48,368 nucleotides of DNA from a virus. Position 1 is the first letter of the stretch. Every line of letters starts with the position of its first letter. The notes beneath the pieces are model-generated. The model was not told the origin of the DNA. It saw only the letters and a program-made list of their open reading frames with translations, and ran no database searches. Positions 39,516 to 47,028 of this stretch are shown here, in pieces. Made by a program: the position numbers and the translations under genes. Location of the stretch: positions 1 to 48,368 of IMG/VR virus record IMGVR_UViG_3300013132_000077; one strand, written 5' to 3'.

Positions 39516-39686
39516 ATGAAGACCTTCGAGGTAAAGGCAGGAGCAAGGCCTTTAAGAGTCGCTTGGACGCGCGAGATGGCTGCCGACCTGAATTCGATGC
39601 ATTCCATGGATATCGAAAAAGGATTGGAGTCCATATTCAGGTCGCACTCCAGGATGAACAAGATCCTAAAGATCTTTCGAAGATGA
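39516..39686 (+). CDS. Small protein coupled to the polymerase-like gene
   Basis: 56 residues: MKTFEVKAGARPLRVAWTRE, MAADLNSMHSMDIEKGLESI and a basic end. EVKAxARPLRVxWTxEMAxDL is a pattern I know from short N-terminal pieces in T4-like phages. Its stop overlaps the next start (ATGA at 39683), which supports both. Function unknown. Confidence 0.6.
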   Translation: MKTFEVKAGARPLRVAWTREMAADLNSMHSMDIEKGLESIFRSHSRMNKILKIFRR

Positions 39687-40954
39687 CCGAAACATATTCG
39701 GCTGGCGTCGATATAAAATCTATGAACACCAAGACCGTTTCTGAGGCTTCTTTCGCATGTAGATCTCGAATAAGAAAGAAGCTAGAGCAGAAGAAGCACA
39801 GCCTTCAGTTCCTTCCCTCTCAGATGGAAGATATGTCGAAAAGCAAGACATTCGAATATAAAGGAGTCCGCCTAAAATCTTCATATGCTATAGATATAGC
39901 GCACAATCTGATATTGAAATACTATTTCAAGAAAGACAACAGCTTCAGCCTGATGTCGACTATCCTGAAAGAAAAATACGGACATCTCTACAACTACTAT
40001 ATGGACTGGCTTCTGGAATCGGGAGTCATATATATGTCTAGAAACTACAATGCCGGAAGAAACGCGCGCGTCTATAAGATAGCAGATTCGGTGCTTAAGG
40101 GAAATATAAAGAGGTATGTCAACAAAGACGCCATACTTCTGAAGAAATACAAAAACAAAGTTTCTCAGGTAGAAGAAGAGGGCTTAAGAGACGGCCTCAT
40201 AGACCATGACATAAAGGCTGCTCTGGTAGACGATTTGTTCCATGCCGAGATACAATTCGACCGAGCCATATTCTATCTCGACAATATAGCGCACGACGAT
40301 ACCGACATATACAACCGAAACAGATATTCTGTGGAATGCGTCAACGACAAGCATATATTCTACCACTTTGATGGATATGGCCGGATGCATACGAATTTCA
40401 CCATATTGAAGTCTTTCATAAGAAAGAATTGTCTCATGCTTGACGGAGAAGAGACCCATGAGCTGGACATAAAGAACAGCCAGCCTCTCTTCCTAAACAA
40501 GATAATATCCGATTCTGGAACCAGATGGGTCAATTCGGAAGAGCTCGACCTTTTCAGGACTCTTACCGTCGACGGAACCTACTACCAATATGTCATGGGA
40601 CACATAGGGACTTCCGACAAGAAGAAAGTCAAGGAAATGACCTACAAGGTCCTTTTTGGGAAGAACATGCACAACAGCAAAGCCGACCAGGTATTCAGAG
40701 AGCTATTTCCGACTATACACAATTTCATAAAGCTTTACAAGAAAGATAGAGGAGACTACAGAGTATTGGCATATGAGCTGCAGCGCGCCGAGTCAAATCT
40801 TATATTCAACAAGATCGTAAGATATATAAAGGAAAACTGCGAGGATATGAAGATAGTTACCGTTCATGACAGCATAATCGTTCCCAAAAGCCGCAGAGAA
40901 GAGGCTGAGGCGATATTCAAGATGAAGCTGTATGAGGAATTTCTCCTTTTTTAG
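39683..40954 (+). CDS. Short family A DNA polymerase-like protein
   Basis: 423 residues from the ATG overlapping the previous stop; a longer frame from 39563 would lie inside the upstream gene. The C-terminal half carries the palm/finger signature: motif A HELDIKNSQP (Asp262), a motif B-like KKVKEMTYKVLFGKN (about 314-328) and motif C VTVHDSIIV (His395-Asp396). GYGRMHTNFT and YELQRAESNLIFNKI also fit. The N-terminal half has a helical, HTH-like part and no 3'-5' exonuclease. Such proteins occur in Bacteroidota plasmids and phages. It could be a repair or translesion polymerase or a primase-like enzyme. The full T4-type polymerase gp43 is not in the window. Confidence 0.65.
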   Translation: MTETYSAGVDIKSMNTKTVSEASFACRSRIRKKLEQKKHSLQFLPSQMEDMSKSKTFEYKGVRLKSSYAIDIAHNLILKYYFKKDNSFSLMSTILKEKYGHLYNYYMDWLLESGVIYMSRNYNAGRNARVYKIADSVLKGNIKRYVNKDAILLKKYKNKVSQVEEEGLRDGLIDHDIKAALVDDLFHAEIQFDRAIFYLDNIAHDDTDIYNRNRYSVECVNDKHIFYHFDGYGRMHTNFTILKSFIRKNCLMLDGEETHELDIKNSQPLFLNKIISDSGTRWVNSEELDLFRTLTVDGTYYQYVMGHIGTSDKKKVKEMTYKVLFGKNMHNSKADQVFRELFPTIHNFIKLYKKDRGDYRVLAYELQRAESNLIFNKIVRYIKENCEDMKIVTVHDSIIVPKSRREEAEAIFKMKLYEEFLLF

Positions 40955-40968
40955 TTTAATATATAACC
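40955..40968 (+). promoter_or_regulatory. Late-type motif TTTAATATATAACC (first of two)
   Basis: Overlaps the stop region of the polymerase-like gene; a second copy follows at 40984. Confidence 0.55.
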
Positions 40969-40983
40969 TATCGGAAAACTATA

Positions 40984-40997
40984 TTTAATATATAAAG
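40984..40997 (+). promoter_or_regulatory. Late-type motif TTTAATATATAAAG (second of two)
   Basis: Directly before the ATG at 40999. Tandem copies 29 bases apart are unique in the window. Confidence 0.55.
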
Positions 40998-40998
40998 A

Positions 40999-41556
40999 AT
41001 GATAGGACTGGAACATCCCCAAATATCTTATATGATTTTATCTGCTTCTATGCAAGAGCAGGTCTGTTCTGTGCTTTATTCAAAAGGCTATCAGCTACTT
41101 TCTATTTCAGGATATTTTGAGGGCAGGTTCGACGAGTCTATAATGGCTTTTGGATCCGGCACGAACGACGATATGAGAAGAGACGCGCTCTTCGTTCTTG
41201 GAAAGTTTCATGAAAAATCGGCCATACTTAAATATCTTGGCGAATCCGAGGCCAAAAGGATATTCTTCGACGGCTCCGAAGATCCTATGGAGATAGTCAT
41301 GTACAATACGGACTCTTCCAAGAAATCTTATATACATGAAGGCATATCATTTTCTTTCGCGGAGAAGCAGAGATATTGGATGCCTAAGAGGCAGGAGGAT
41401 ATAAAGGCAGGAATGGTCGTCGAATATATGAACAACAACAAATGGTATGAGAGGATCGTCGTCGATCCTAGAATAGAATGGGAAAAGATGTATAGGCTTC
41501 TCGTCAAATACGAGAAGATAAGGATTCCTTCAAATCAAGAACGGATATTTTCATGA
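40999..41556 (+). CDS. Protein of unknown function
   Basis: 185 residues. SASMQEQVCSVLYSKGYQLL is helical; SYIHEGISFSFAEKQRYWMP and WYERIVVDPRIEWEKMYRLL follow. No motif recognised; the fold may be alpha/beta. It has two late-type motifs before it and a strong bidirectional terminator after it. Confidence 0.65.
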   Translation: MIGLEHPQISYMILSASMQEQVCSVLYSKGYQLLSISGYFEGRFDESIMAFGSGTNDDMRRDALFVLGKFHEKSAILKYLGESEAKRIFFDGSEDPMEIVMYNTDSSKKSYIHEGISFSFAEKQRYWMPKRQEDIKAGMVVEYMNNNKWYERIVVDPRIEWEKMYRLLVKYEKIRIPSNQERIFS

Positions 41557-41560
41557 AAGA

Positions 41561-41586
41561 AAAAGAGAGCTTAGGCTCTCTTTTTC
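41561..41586. terminator. Bidirectional terminator
   Basis: AAAGAGAGC pairs with GCTCTCTTT around TTAG, with T-run; between convergent genes. Confidence 0.88.
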
Positions 41587-42326
41587 TATTTTATCCTGAA
41601 CCAGGCATACTGCCTTTCCCAGTCATGCGTCTCTTTTATGAAATATGTAGAGTCTGCGGTGCAGCTCACGCACATAAGGCCCGGATTGTCCATCCTTCCG
41701 CCTCTTGCCACTATGACCTTGTCTGGCTCCATCTTCGGCTCCAATATCACTACCATGTTCATCGAAAGACCATGCTCCTGGCATAGTTCCATCCATTTCC
41801 AGCAGTCCGGTCCTGCTATGACGGCAGTAGCCGGTCCTATCCTTCCCTCGACCGCGATAAGGTTGCTGGCCATCATTATCTTGGCGATTATCCTCCTGGC
41901 GTTTGCCATCTCGTTCTCGCTTTCGCTGAGATGTTCTCCGAAGCTCGATATGGCTATGTCTAGGCTGACAGGGCCATGGCATGCGCCTCTGGTGTTCTGG
42001 TCGAGGAAGCTGATCGCCTCGAAGTATGCTCGGTCTTCGTCTATATGCCGGGCGCTTGCCTGCACGATCATTATCCTCGGCGCTATGGTCGGAATCTCCG
42101 AAGAACCGAGTCCGATTCCGACTACTTCGTATTCCGAAGCGTCTTCGCTCACCTCGTCGAGAACGGTGTCTATCGCTAGGCTCCTGTTCTTCATCTTCTT
42201 CTCGAGCTTTTCCTTCTCGCTTTCGACTGCCATCGATATATAGCTGATGCTCAGCGCCGGGCCTACGCTCTTCGTGTGCTCGCTATAGTTGCATATGGCC
42301 TTGAGACTGTCTTTAGTAGTTGTCAT
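41586..42326 (-). CDS. Shortened paralogue of the major capsid protein (copy B)
   Basis: 246 residues. ARRIIAKIMMASNLIAVEGR and IGPATAVIAGPDCWKWME match the capsid stretch KLITKIAHASNYIATEGRVG, PAQYLVTNGG. PDKVIVARGGRMDNPGLMCV matches NRIVLGRKNNPDQPGIIFVP. The N-terminal 120 residues (SYISMAVESEKEKLEKKMKN) keep some of the capsid spine but not the arm. With copy A at 27159 this makes three gp23-type proteins of three lengths. The gene overlaps the glycosyltransferase by 14 bases. Possible roles: vertex protein, internal head part, or interference with foreign capsids. Confidence 0.7.
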   Translation of the reverse strand: MTTTKDSLKAICNYSEHTKSVGPALSISYISMAVESEKEKLEKKMKNRSLAIDTVLDEVSEDASEYEVVGIGLGSSEIPTIAPRIMIVQASARHIDEDRAYFEAISFLDQNTRGACHGPVSLDIAISSFGEHLSESENEMANARRIIAKIMMASNLIAVEGRIGPATAVIAGPDCWKWMELCQEHGLSMNMVVILEPKMEPDKVIVARGGRMDNPGLMCVSCTADSTYFIKETHDWERQYAWFRIK

Positions 42327-43074
42327 ATTTGTATTTCATTCCCGATCTAGGTGCGGTGGTCCTTATCACTTTCTGCAAATCATCTCTTTCCATTTCCGAT
42401 AGCTTCTTTAGAAGATGCAGGTTTCTCTGATACCACTTCATGTCTGGCGCTGGCCTGTCGTGATGCAGGTGGTAGCATTTCGCTTCCTGCTCGTGCCATG
42501 TTAGGAACTGCTTCACTTTTATAGATTGGAAGTCGTCTTCTCCGCCCCATCCTATGAAGTCTTCGTGCCATCCTCCGATCCTTGCTATCGCGTCTCTCCG
42601 GAATATGCATATTCCTCCGCACATAGGCACCTTCTGTATGTCTGTCTCTCCTCTTCCTGGTCTGGATATCTTAGATATCGTTTCCAGGCTTTGCGAAGAT
42701 TCCTGAGGAGTCAGGTCTATGACGGAATTGTATGGATTCACCATCTCGTACTTTTCGATCATCTTGACCGCCGATACGAACTTTTCCGAATCCATTATGA
42801 GATCCGAGTCGCCGAAGACTATTATTCCGCTGTTCGCCATTTTCATTCCTATGTTGAATCCCCATGCCTTGTTGAACGGCATCTTCGACTTCACGAAAAC
42901 ATGCTTGCATGCTAGGTGCAGATCTGCTATTTTTGAGTGAGAATCCTGCTCTACCACTATTATTTCTGCCCCGGTGAATCGGTTTATCCATTCGAGCGTC
43001 CTCTTCAAGTTGTTCAGCCTCTCGTTGGAATGCCTGTAGCTTATTATATAAGTGAATGAGTAAGGAAATTTCAT
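42313..43074 (-). CDS. Glycosyltransferase, GT2/GT7-like
   Basis: 253 residues. SFTYIISYRHSNERLNNLKR starts a GT-A fold; IVFGDSDLIM has the DxD-like metal site; GGWHEDFIGWGGEDDFQSIK is the C-terminal motif of galactosyltransferase-type enzymes. Donor and acceptor are unknown. It is separate from the 34-38 kb cluster but may serve the same glycan. Confidence 0.82.
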   Translation of the reverse strand: MKFPYSFTYIISYRHSNERLNNLKRTLEWINRFTGAEIIVVEQDSHSKIADLHLACKHVFVKSKMPFNKAWGFNIGMKMANSGIIVFGDSDLIMDSEKFVSAVKMIEKYEMVNPYNSVIDLTPQESSQSLETISKISRPGRGETDIQKVPMCGGICIFRRDAIARIGGWHEDFIGWGGEDDFQSIKVKQFLTWHEQEAKCYHLHHDRPAPDMKWYQRNLHLLKKLSEMERDDLQKVIRTTAPRSGMKYKYDNY

Positions 43075-43110
43075 CTTTTTTTTTTGTTTTTTAATTTTAT
43101 CCTTTTTGGG

Positions 43111-43118
43111 TATCTTTG
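43111..43118 (+). promoter_or_regulatory. TATCTTTG (-7 type) element
   Basis: 23 bases before the ATG at 43142; a TTG lies 24 bases further upstream, slightly beyond the usual spacing. Confidence 0.45.
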
Positions 43119-43141
43119 TTTAGTTGAATCATATAATATCT

Positions 43142-43531
43142 ATGAAATTGGTCGGCAGGTCTGAAAAGGTCTATTTTCCTTCGCTCGGAGATAGTTTGTT
43201 AAGCGCCAAGATAGATACTGGCGCATATGGCAACAGCATGCATGCTGAAGAAGTTTCTGTTTCCGAAGGAGTGCTTAGCTTCGTTTCTATGGGCAGGCGG
43301 CATTCTTTTTCGGAATACAGGACGGTCTTGGTCAAGAACAGCTTTGGTGAGTCTCAAGAGAGATATTCCGTCGATGTCCCTATCTCGATAGGAGGCACCA
43401 CTTATCTTCTGGCGTTCTCCCTCGCAGACAGGAGCAGGCTGAAGCATCCAGTGCTCATAGGTCGCCGATTCCTCAGGAAGTTCGGCTATTTCGTAGACGT
43501 TAGAAAGAAAGACATAAATGATAAATCTTAG
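43142..43531 (+). CDS. Retropepsin-like aspartic protease (RimB/ATP-dependent zinc protease fold)
   Basis: 129 residues from the ATG at 43142 (an in-frame TTG lies upstream). LVGRSEKVYFPSLGDSLLSA, then KIDTGAYGNSMHAEEV carries the aspartic protease D-T-G-A. PVLIGRRFLRKFGYFVDV is the second conserved block. These proteins are annotated as zinc proteases but fold like retropepsins; bacterial members sit beside RimK, which adds Glu to ribosomal protein S6. No RimK is seen here. Confidence 0.8.
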   Translation: MKLVGRSEKVYFPSLGDSLLSAKIDTGAYGNSMHAEEVSVSEGVLSFVSMGRRHSFSEYRTVLVKNSFGESQERYSVDVPISIGGTTYLLAFSLADRSRLKHPVLIGRRFLRKFGYFVDVRKKDINDKS

Positions 43532-44063
43532 CCAGACAAACTACTTCACTGGAGAGATATCTCCCGTTTCTTCTGCTGTTTCCAAGATCGTGCAGTTCTT
43601 GGAAATAGACGGATCTAATCCTATATTCCTGACTCCTTCTATATCCAATCTTTCCAGCAATTCCAATACGATAGGGAAGTCGTGCACCATAGTGCCTAGA
43701 GTAGAATTCGCGGGAATCGCGGACTTCGACTATAAGCTCGCGGACAGAGGGCTGATGTTCAGATGCAACCTTATAGTCGCCGATTTGTGGCACCTCGACA
43801 GGACAGGAGTCGGAAACTACAGAAAGATGCTTGTGGAGACAGGCATAAGGCATATAATAATGGCGAGGGAATACCACTATTCCGAAAGTGAGGACGTCTC
43901 TGACTTCCACGTAGTCGTCAAATACGAAGGATCTATTCAGCTCGGATTCAAGTCCGAGACTACGATAACCGAAAAGAGGCAGAATTGGAAAGCCACTCTC
44001 GAAGAGCTGAAGAAAGGCTTCATAAGAGACCGCAGGCTAGACGGCCTTCTCGGAGAAGATTAG
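43518..44063 (+). CDS. Protein of unknown function
   Basis: 181 residues. SNLSSNSNTIGKSCTIVPRV and FAGIADFDYKLADRGLMFRC suggest a beta-rich enzyme-like fold; REYHYSESEDVSDFHVVVKY follows. No motif recognised. It overlaps the aspartic protease gene by 14 bases, so they are coupled. Confidence 0.6.
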   Translation: MINLSQTNYFTGEISPVSSAVSKIVQFLEIDGSNPIFLTPSISNLSSNSNTIGKSCTIVPRVEFAGIADFDYKLADRGLMFRCNLIVADLWHLDRTGVGNYRKMLVETGIRHIIMAREYHYSESEDVSDFHVVVKYEGSIQLGFKSETTITEKRQNWKATLEELKKGFIRDRRLDGLLGED

Positions 44064-44097
44064 CCGAAAATTGTGGATAAGTTTTGAAAATTTTCCT

Positions 44098-44105
44098 TAT
44101 ATTTG
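44098..44105 (+). promoter_or_regulatory. TATATTTG (-7 type) element
   Basis: 29 bases before the ATG at 44135, in CCTTATATTTGCATATAAC. Confidence 0.5.
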
Positions 44106-44134
44106 CATATAACGTTCATTAAACATACTATAAA

Positions 44135-45274
44135 ATGAGGATAACCAAAAAGTTCCTTTCTCTTACGAAAAAGACCTACCCTCACGGAAAAGAGCGCGAG
44201 CTCATATGCCATCTCCCATCCGGATACAAAGAAGACGGATTCGGCAACTTCTATCTGCAGATAGGAGACTCTCCTTCTACTATGTTCACTTGCCATCTAG
44301 ACACCGCGGACCGTTCGCAGTCCGAAGTGAGGCACGTCTTCCAGGGAAACATAATCAAGACAGACGGAAAGTCCATATTGGGAGCAGACGACAAAGCGGG
44401 AATGACCGTTATATTGTATATGATATCGAAAGGAGTCCCAGGCCTCTACTATTTCTTCGTAGGCGAAGAAGTAGGCTGTGTCGGTTCCAAGAAGGTCTCT
44501 GCGGCATGGCAGTCTCTTCCCTTCTCCGAGCATGTTACTAAAGTAGTATCCTTCGACCGAAGAGGCAACGAGTCCATCATAACACACCAGATGTTCGGCA
44601 GATGCTGCTCCGAATCTTTCGCGACAGAGCTTGCAAGCAGGCTGAACGCCGCAGGATGCGGGCTTTCTATGAGGCTCGACGACACGGGAATACTCACAGA
44701 CTCGGCCAAGTTCATGTCTATCGTTCCAGAGTGCACCAACATCTCCGTAGGATACCAGGCAGAGCACACTTTCGGGGAGTCTCAAGACATCGAGTTCTTG
44801 AAGAAGATAGCGAGAGCCGCTTCTCTGATAGACTGGGAGACTCTTCCGGCGACGAGAGACCCTAAAGTCGAAGACGACTGCGACTACTACGGATGGGGAT
44901 CCTTCGGCGGGTCTAGATACGACACCGGAAACTACTCGGACAAAGAGAGGGATTCCGACAAGTGGAAGGAAGAAAACTACACGCACGTCAAGCTGGATGG
45001 CAAGACTAAGAGAGTGTATATCTCGACTGATCAGATAGAAGAAGAGAAGGCTCTTATATACAAATGGCTCGGCGACCATCCAGAGTATTACGACATACAG
45101 TCTATCGTCTGGAACGGCAACTCTCTGTATTTCGAGTCGAGAAGCGGCGTTATGGAGTTCGTAGGGTCGAGATCCGAGCTGATGGACATGATTCCAGAGC
45201 TCGCGAGCGTTCCGAAGAGCGCCATATCCGAAGTCTTTCCTGGAAAGAGGAAGACCTTCATAAACTCTCTATAG
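44135..45274 (+). CDS. M20/M28-like zinc metallopeptidase (copy 2)
   Basis: 379 residues. MFTCHLDTAD (His54, Asp56), ILGADDKAG (Asp85) and VGEEVGCVGS (Glu111, Glu112) keep the zinc site, and SVGYQAEHT the last His. It lacks the 120-residue N-terminal extension of copy 1 at 21900 and differs after the core, with an acidic, Tyr-rich stretch (EDDCDYYGWGSFGGSRYDTG) and a small C-terminal alpha/beta domain. It has a host-type promoter element, while copy 1 follows a late-type site, so the two may act at different times. Confidence 0.85.
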   Translation: MRITKKFLSLTKKTYPHGKERELICHLPSGYKEDGFGNFYLQIGDSPSTMFTCHLDTADRSQSEVRHVFQGNIIKTDGKSILGADDKAGMTVILYMISKGVPGLYYFFVGEEVGCVGSKKVSAAWQSLPFSEHVTKVVSFDRRGNESIITHQMFGRCCSESFATELASRLNAAGCGLSMRLDDTGILTDSAKFMSIVPECTNISVGYQAEHTFGESQDIEFLKKIARAASLIDWETLPATRDPKVEDDCDYYGWGSFGGSRYDTGNYSDKERDSDKWKEENYTHVKLDGKTKRVYISTDQIEEEKALIYKWLGDHPEYYDIQSIVWNGNSLYFESRSGVMEFVGSRSELMDMIPELASVPKSAISEVFPGKRKTFINSL

Positions 45275-45277
45275 AAG

Positions 45278-45306
45278 AAAAGAGGCCATTTGGCCTCTTT
45301 TTTTTT
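45278..45306. terminator. Bidirectional terminator
   Basis: AAAGAGGCC pairs with GGCCTCTTT around ATTT, with T-run; between convergent genes. Confidence 0.88.
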
Positions 45307-45496
45307 ATCCTAGTATGATTCCAGGAGTCTTGTATTCCTTCTGAGATGAGATCTCGAGCATCTGGCTCGTAGTCAGCTCTCTCGGATTCCATCCTTTCTT
45401 CTTGGAATATTCGCTGATGAACTTCTCTCTGAGAAGCGTAGACTCTTCCGTGCTGATCGGATCGTTCTTGATCATCTTCATGTTCTTGTCTTCCAT
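45305..45496 (-). CDS. Small protein, unknown
   Basis: 63 residues: MEDKNMKMIKNDPISTEEST, then KKKGWNPRELTTSQMLEISS. WNPRELTTSQMLEI looks like an HTH-like or docking helix pair. A CCAATATATAAAAAC motif precedes the ATG on the minus strand. Confidence 0.6.
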   Translation of the reverse strand: MEDKNMKMIKNDPISTEESTLLREKFISEYSKKKGWNPRELTTSQMLEISSQKEYKTPGIILG

Positions 45497-45512
45497 GTCT
45501 TTTCTTTTGTTT

Positions 45513-46038
45513 TTATATATTGGATCTTAGCCATTCCACCTTTTCCATCTCTATCATAAGGCAGTTCGCGTCGGTGAAGAACTCGAATCCCAGCCTCTTC
45601 TTCACAACCGTGTCTCTTAGGCTCGACAGCTTCGTCTTCGCCATCGTGGAGAAAAGCTCTTCCTCAGGCGCCTGGAATCCAGGATCGTACTGCCTTAGCA
45701 GAAAATGTTCGTCGCTGAACTCCTCGTCCGAGAACTTCGCCATCAGCGCCAGGTCTGGCATGCACGCGAAGACCAGGCTGCCTCGGCACCGGATAGCCTT
45801 TCCTGTCGTCGAAGAAATCCTTGTATCTGTAGCTTCCTATCGTGCCCCTCCTGTCCGCGGAAAAGAACAGGCCAAAAGGCCCGAAGTTCGCGGCCTGCCT
45901 CCAGAGCAGGCTGTTGTCGAAAGAGAAATTCTTGCAGTTCTCTCTGAAGACGCGAAGGAATTCCTCTTCGTCTATCGACTTGGTCCTGGTCGGCGACTCT
46001 CTGTCCGCGAACTCCAGGAATTCTAAAATCTTCCTCAT
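45513..46038 (-). pseudogene. Gene with an apparent frameshift, unknown function
   Basis: Two overlapping minus-strand frames join well near 45780. The first (46038 down) gives MRKILEFLEFADRESPTRTK and on to FFDDRKGYPV; the second continues RGSLVFACMPDLALMAKFSD to the end VEWLRSNI. Removing one C in CCGGTGCCGAGG restores a protein of about 174 residues. Beyond the join the first frame becomes Arg/Pro/Gly-rich, as expected for an out-of-frame read. It may be a broken gene, a sequencing error or a programmed shift. Late-type motif upstream. Confidence 0.6.
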
Positions 46039-46041
46039 ATA

Positions 46042-46053
46042 GGTATATATTAA
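46042..46053 (-). promoter_or_regulatory. Late-type motif TTAATATATACC
   Basis: Minus strand, a few bases before the ATG at 46038. Confidence 0.5.
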
Positions 46054-46076
46054 GGATATAATCCGTATATTAGCGT

Positions 46077-46532
46077 ATGGAAAAGCAGCTAAAAAACTCA
46101 GACGCGCTGAAGTTCGTCTTCGCGGGAAACTCTACTGTCACGTTCTTCAACTCCGAGACTCAGAACAGGTTCACGTTCAAAGTCAAGAGATGCAAGGACA
46201 AAGATAAGCTGCTGTTCTTCGTCAGCGTATTGACCGGTCCTGGGCAATATTCCTATATGGGAACCTTCGCCAAAGGAAAGTATTCGCATGGAAAGAAGTC
46301 TGCCATGTCCGCTTCGGCGCAGTCCGCCAAAGTATTTCCATACGTGATCGACAAGCTTAGAGAAGGAACGCTTCCTTCGCAAGTAGAGATATGGCACGAA
46401 GGCGCTTGCGGAAAATGCGGTCGCCAGCTTACCGTTCCCGAGTCTATCGAGACCGGCATCGGCCCGGAGTGCGCGAAGTCTCTTTCCAAAGAGGAGAAGA
46501 GAGACATGGTACTTTCTAAGATATTGGGATGA
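46077..46532 (+). CDS. DUF6011 zinc-ribbon protein
   Basis: 151 residues. The C-terminal ACGKCGRQLTVPESIETGIG, PECAK is the DUF6011 zinc motif (CxxC ... C), common in phage proteins that bind nucleic acid or partner proteins. The N-terminal 100 residues form a beta-rich part (FVFAGNSTVTFFNSETQNRF). Its stop overlaps the next start. Confidence 0.75.
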   Translation: MEKQLKNSDALKFVFAGNSTVTFFNSETQNRFTFKVKRCKDKDKLLFFVSVLTGPGQYSYMGTFAKGKYSHGKKSAMSASAQSAKVFPYVIDKLREGTLPSQVEIWHEGACGKCGRQLTVPESIETGIGPECAKSLSKEEKRDMVLSKILG

Positions 46533-47008
46533 TGATAGTCTTCACCATACTGCAGTCCGCGATAATAGTCTTCTCGGTCATATACACCGGCCGCAGAATG
46601 AAGAAGTGTGAGCCTATTTCCTGGAAAGTGAAGAAAGGCATGAGATGCTATTCCTGCGCCGCGCCTCTTTGCAGCGATGCGGAAGAGACGGCCGCTAGGC
46701 TGTTCTCCGAAACGGAAGAATTCCGCCTGTGCAAGGCGTGCGAACGAGAAGAGAAGCTAGGCGTTGCGCTCGGATCCAAAAAGACGAAATACATCAACAG
46801 ATTTAAGAAGTTCTGCCATTCCGACAAATCCTACAAGATCAACATATACTTCGCGATGGGGCTGTTCGCCTGCATAATTCTCTCGGTGCTCGGAAAGGCG
46901 TTCTGGAAGACAGACTTCTATGGCATACTTTCTTTCTTCGCCAACGCGATCTACTGGGGATTATTCGTATACAGGTCTAAAATCTGCTTCGAGGAGGAAT
47001 CGAAGTAA
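46529..47008 (+). CDS. Membrane protein with Cys pairs
   Basis: 159 residues. Transmembrane segments at about 3-20 and two near 105-150 (YFAMGLFACIILSVLGKAFW; ILSFFANAIYWGLFVY). Between them are CYSCAAPLC and LCKACE, likely a cytoplasmic zinc-binding part. Coupled to the DUF6011 gene by ATGA. Role unknown. Confidence 0.65.
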   Translation: MMIVFTILQSAIIVFSVIYTGRRMKKCEPISWKVKKGMRCYSCAAPLCSDAEETAARLFSETEEFRLCKACEREEKLGVALGSKKTKYINRFKKFCHSDKSYKINIYFAMGLFACIILSVLGKAFWKTDFYGILSFFANAIYWGLFVYRSKICFEEESK

Positions 47009-47016
47009 TAAATGGC

Positions 47017-47024
47017 TATATTTG
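47017..47024 (+). promoter_or_regulatory. TATATTTG element close to a start
   Basis: Only 4 bases before the ATG at 47029. If used, the mRNA would begin near or at the ATG, so it may be chance. Confidence 0.3.
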
Positions 47025-47028
47025 CCTT

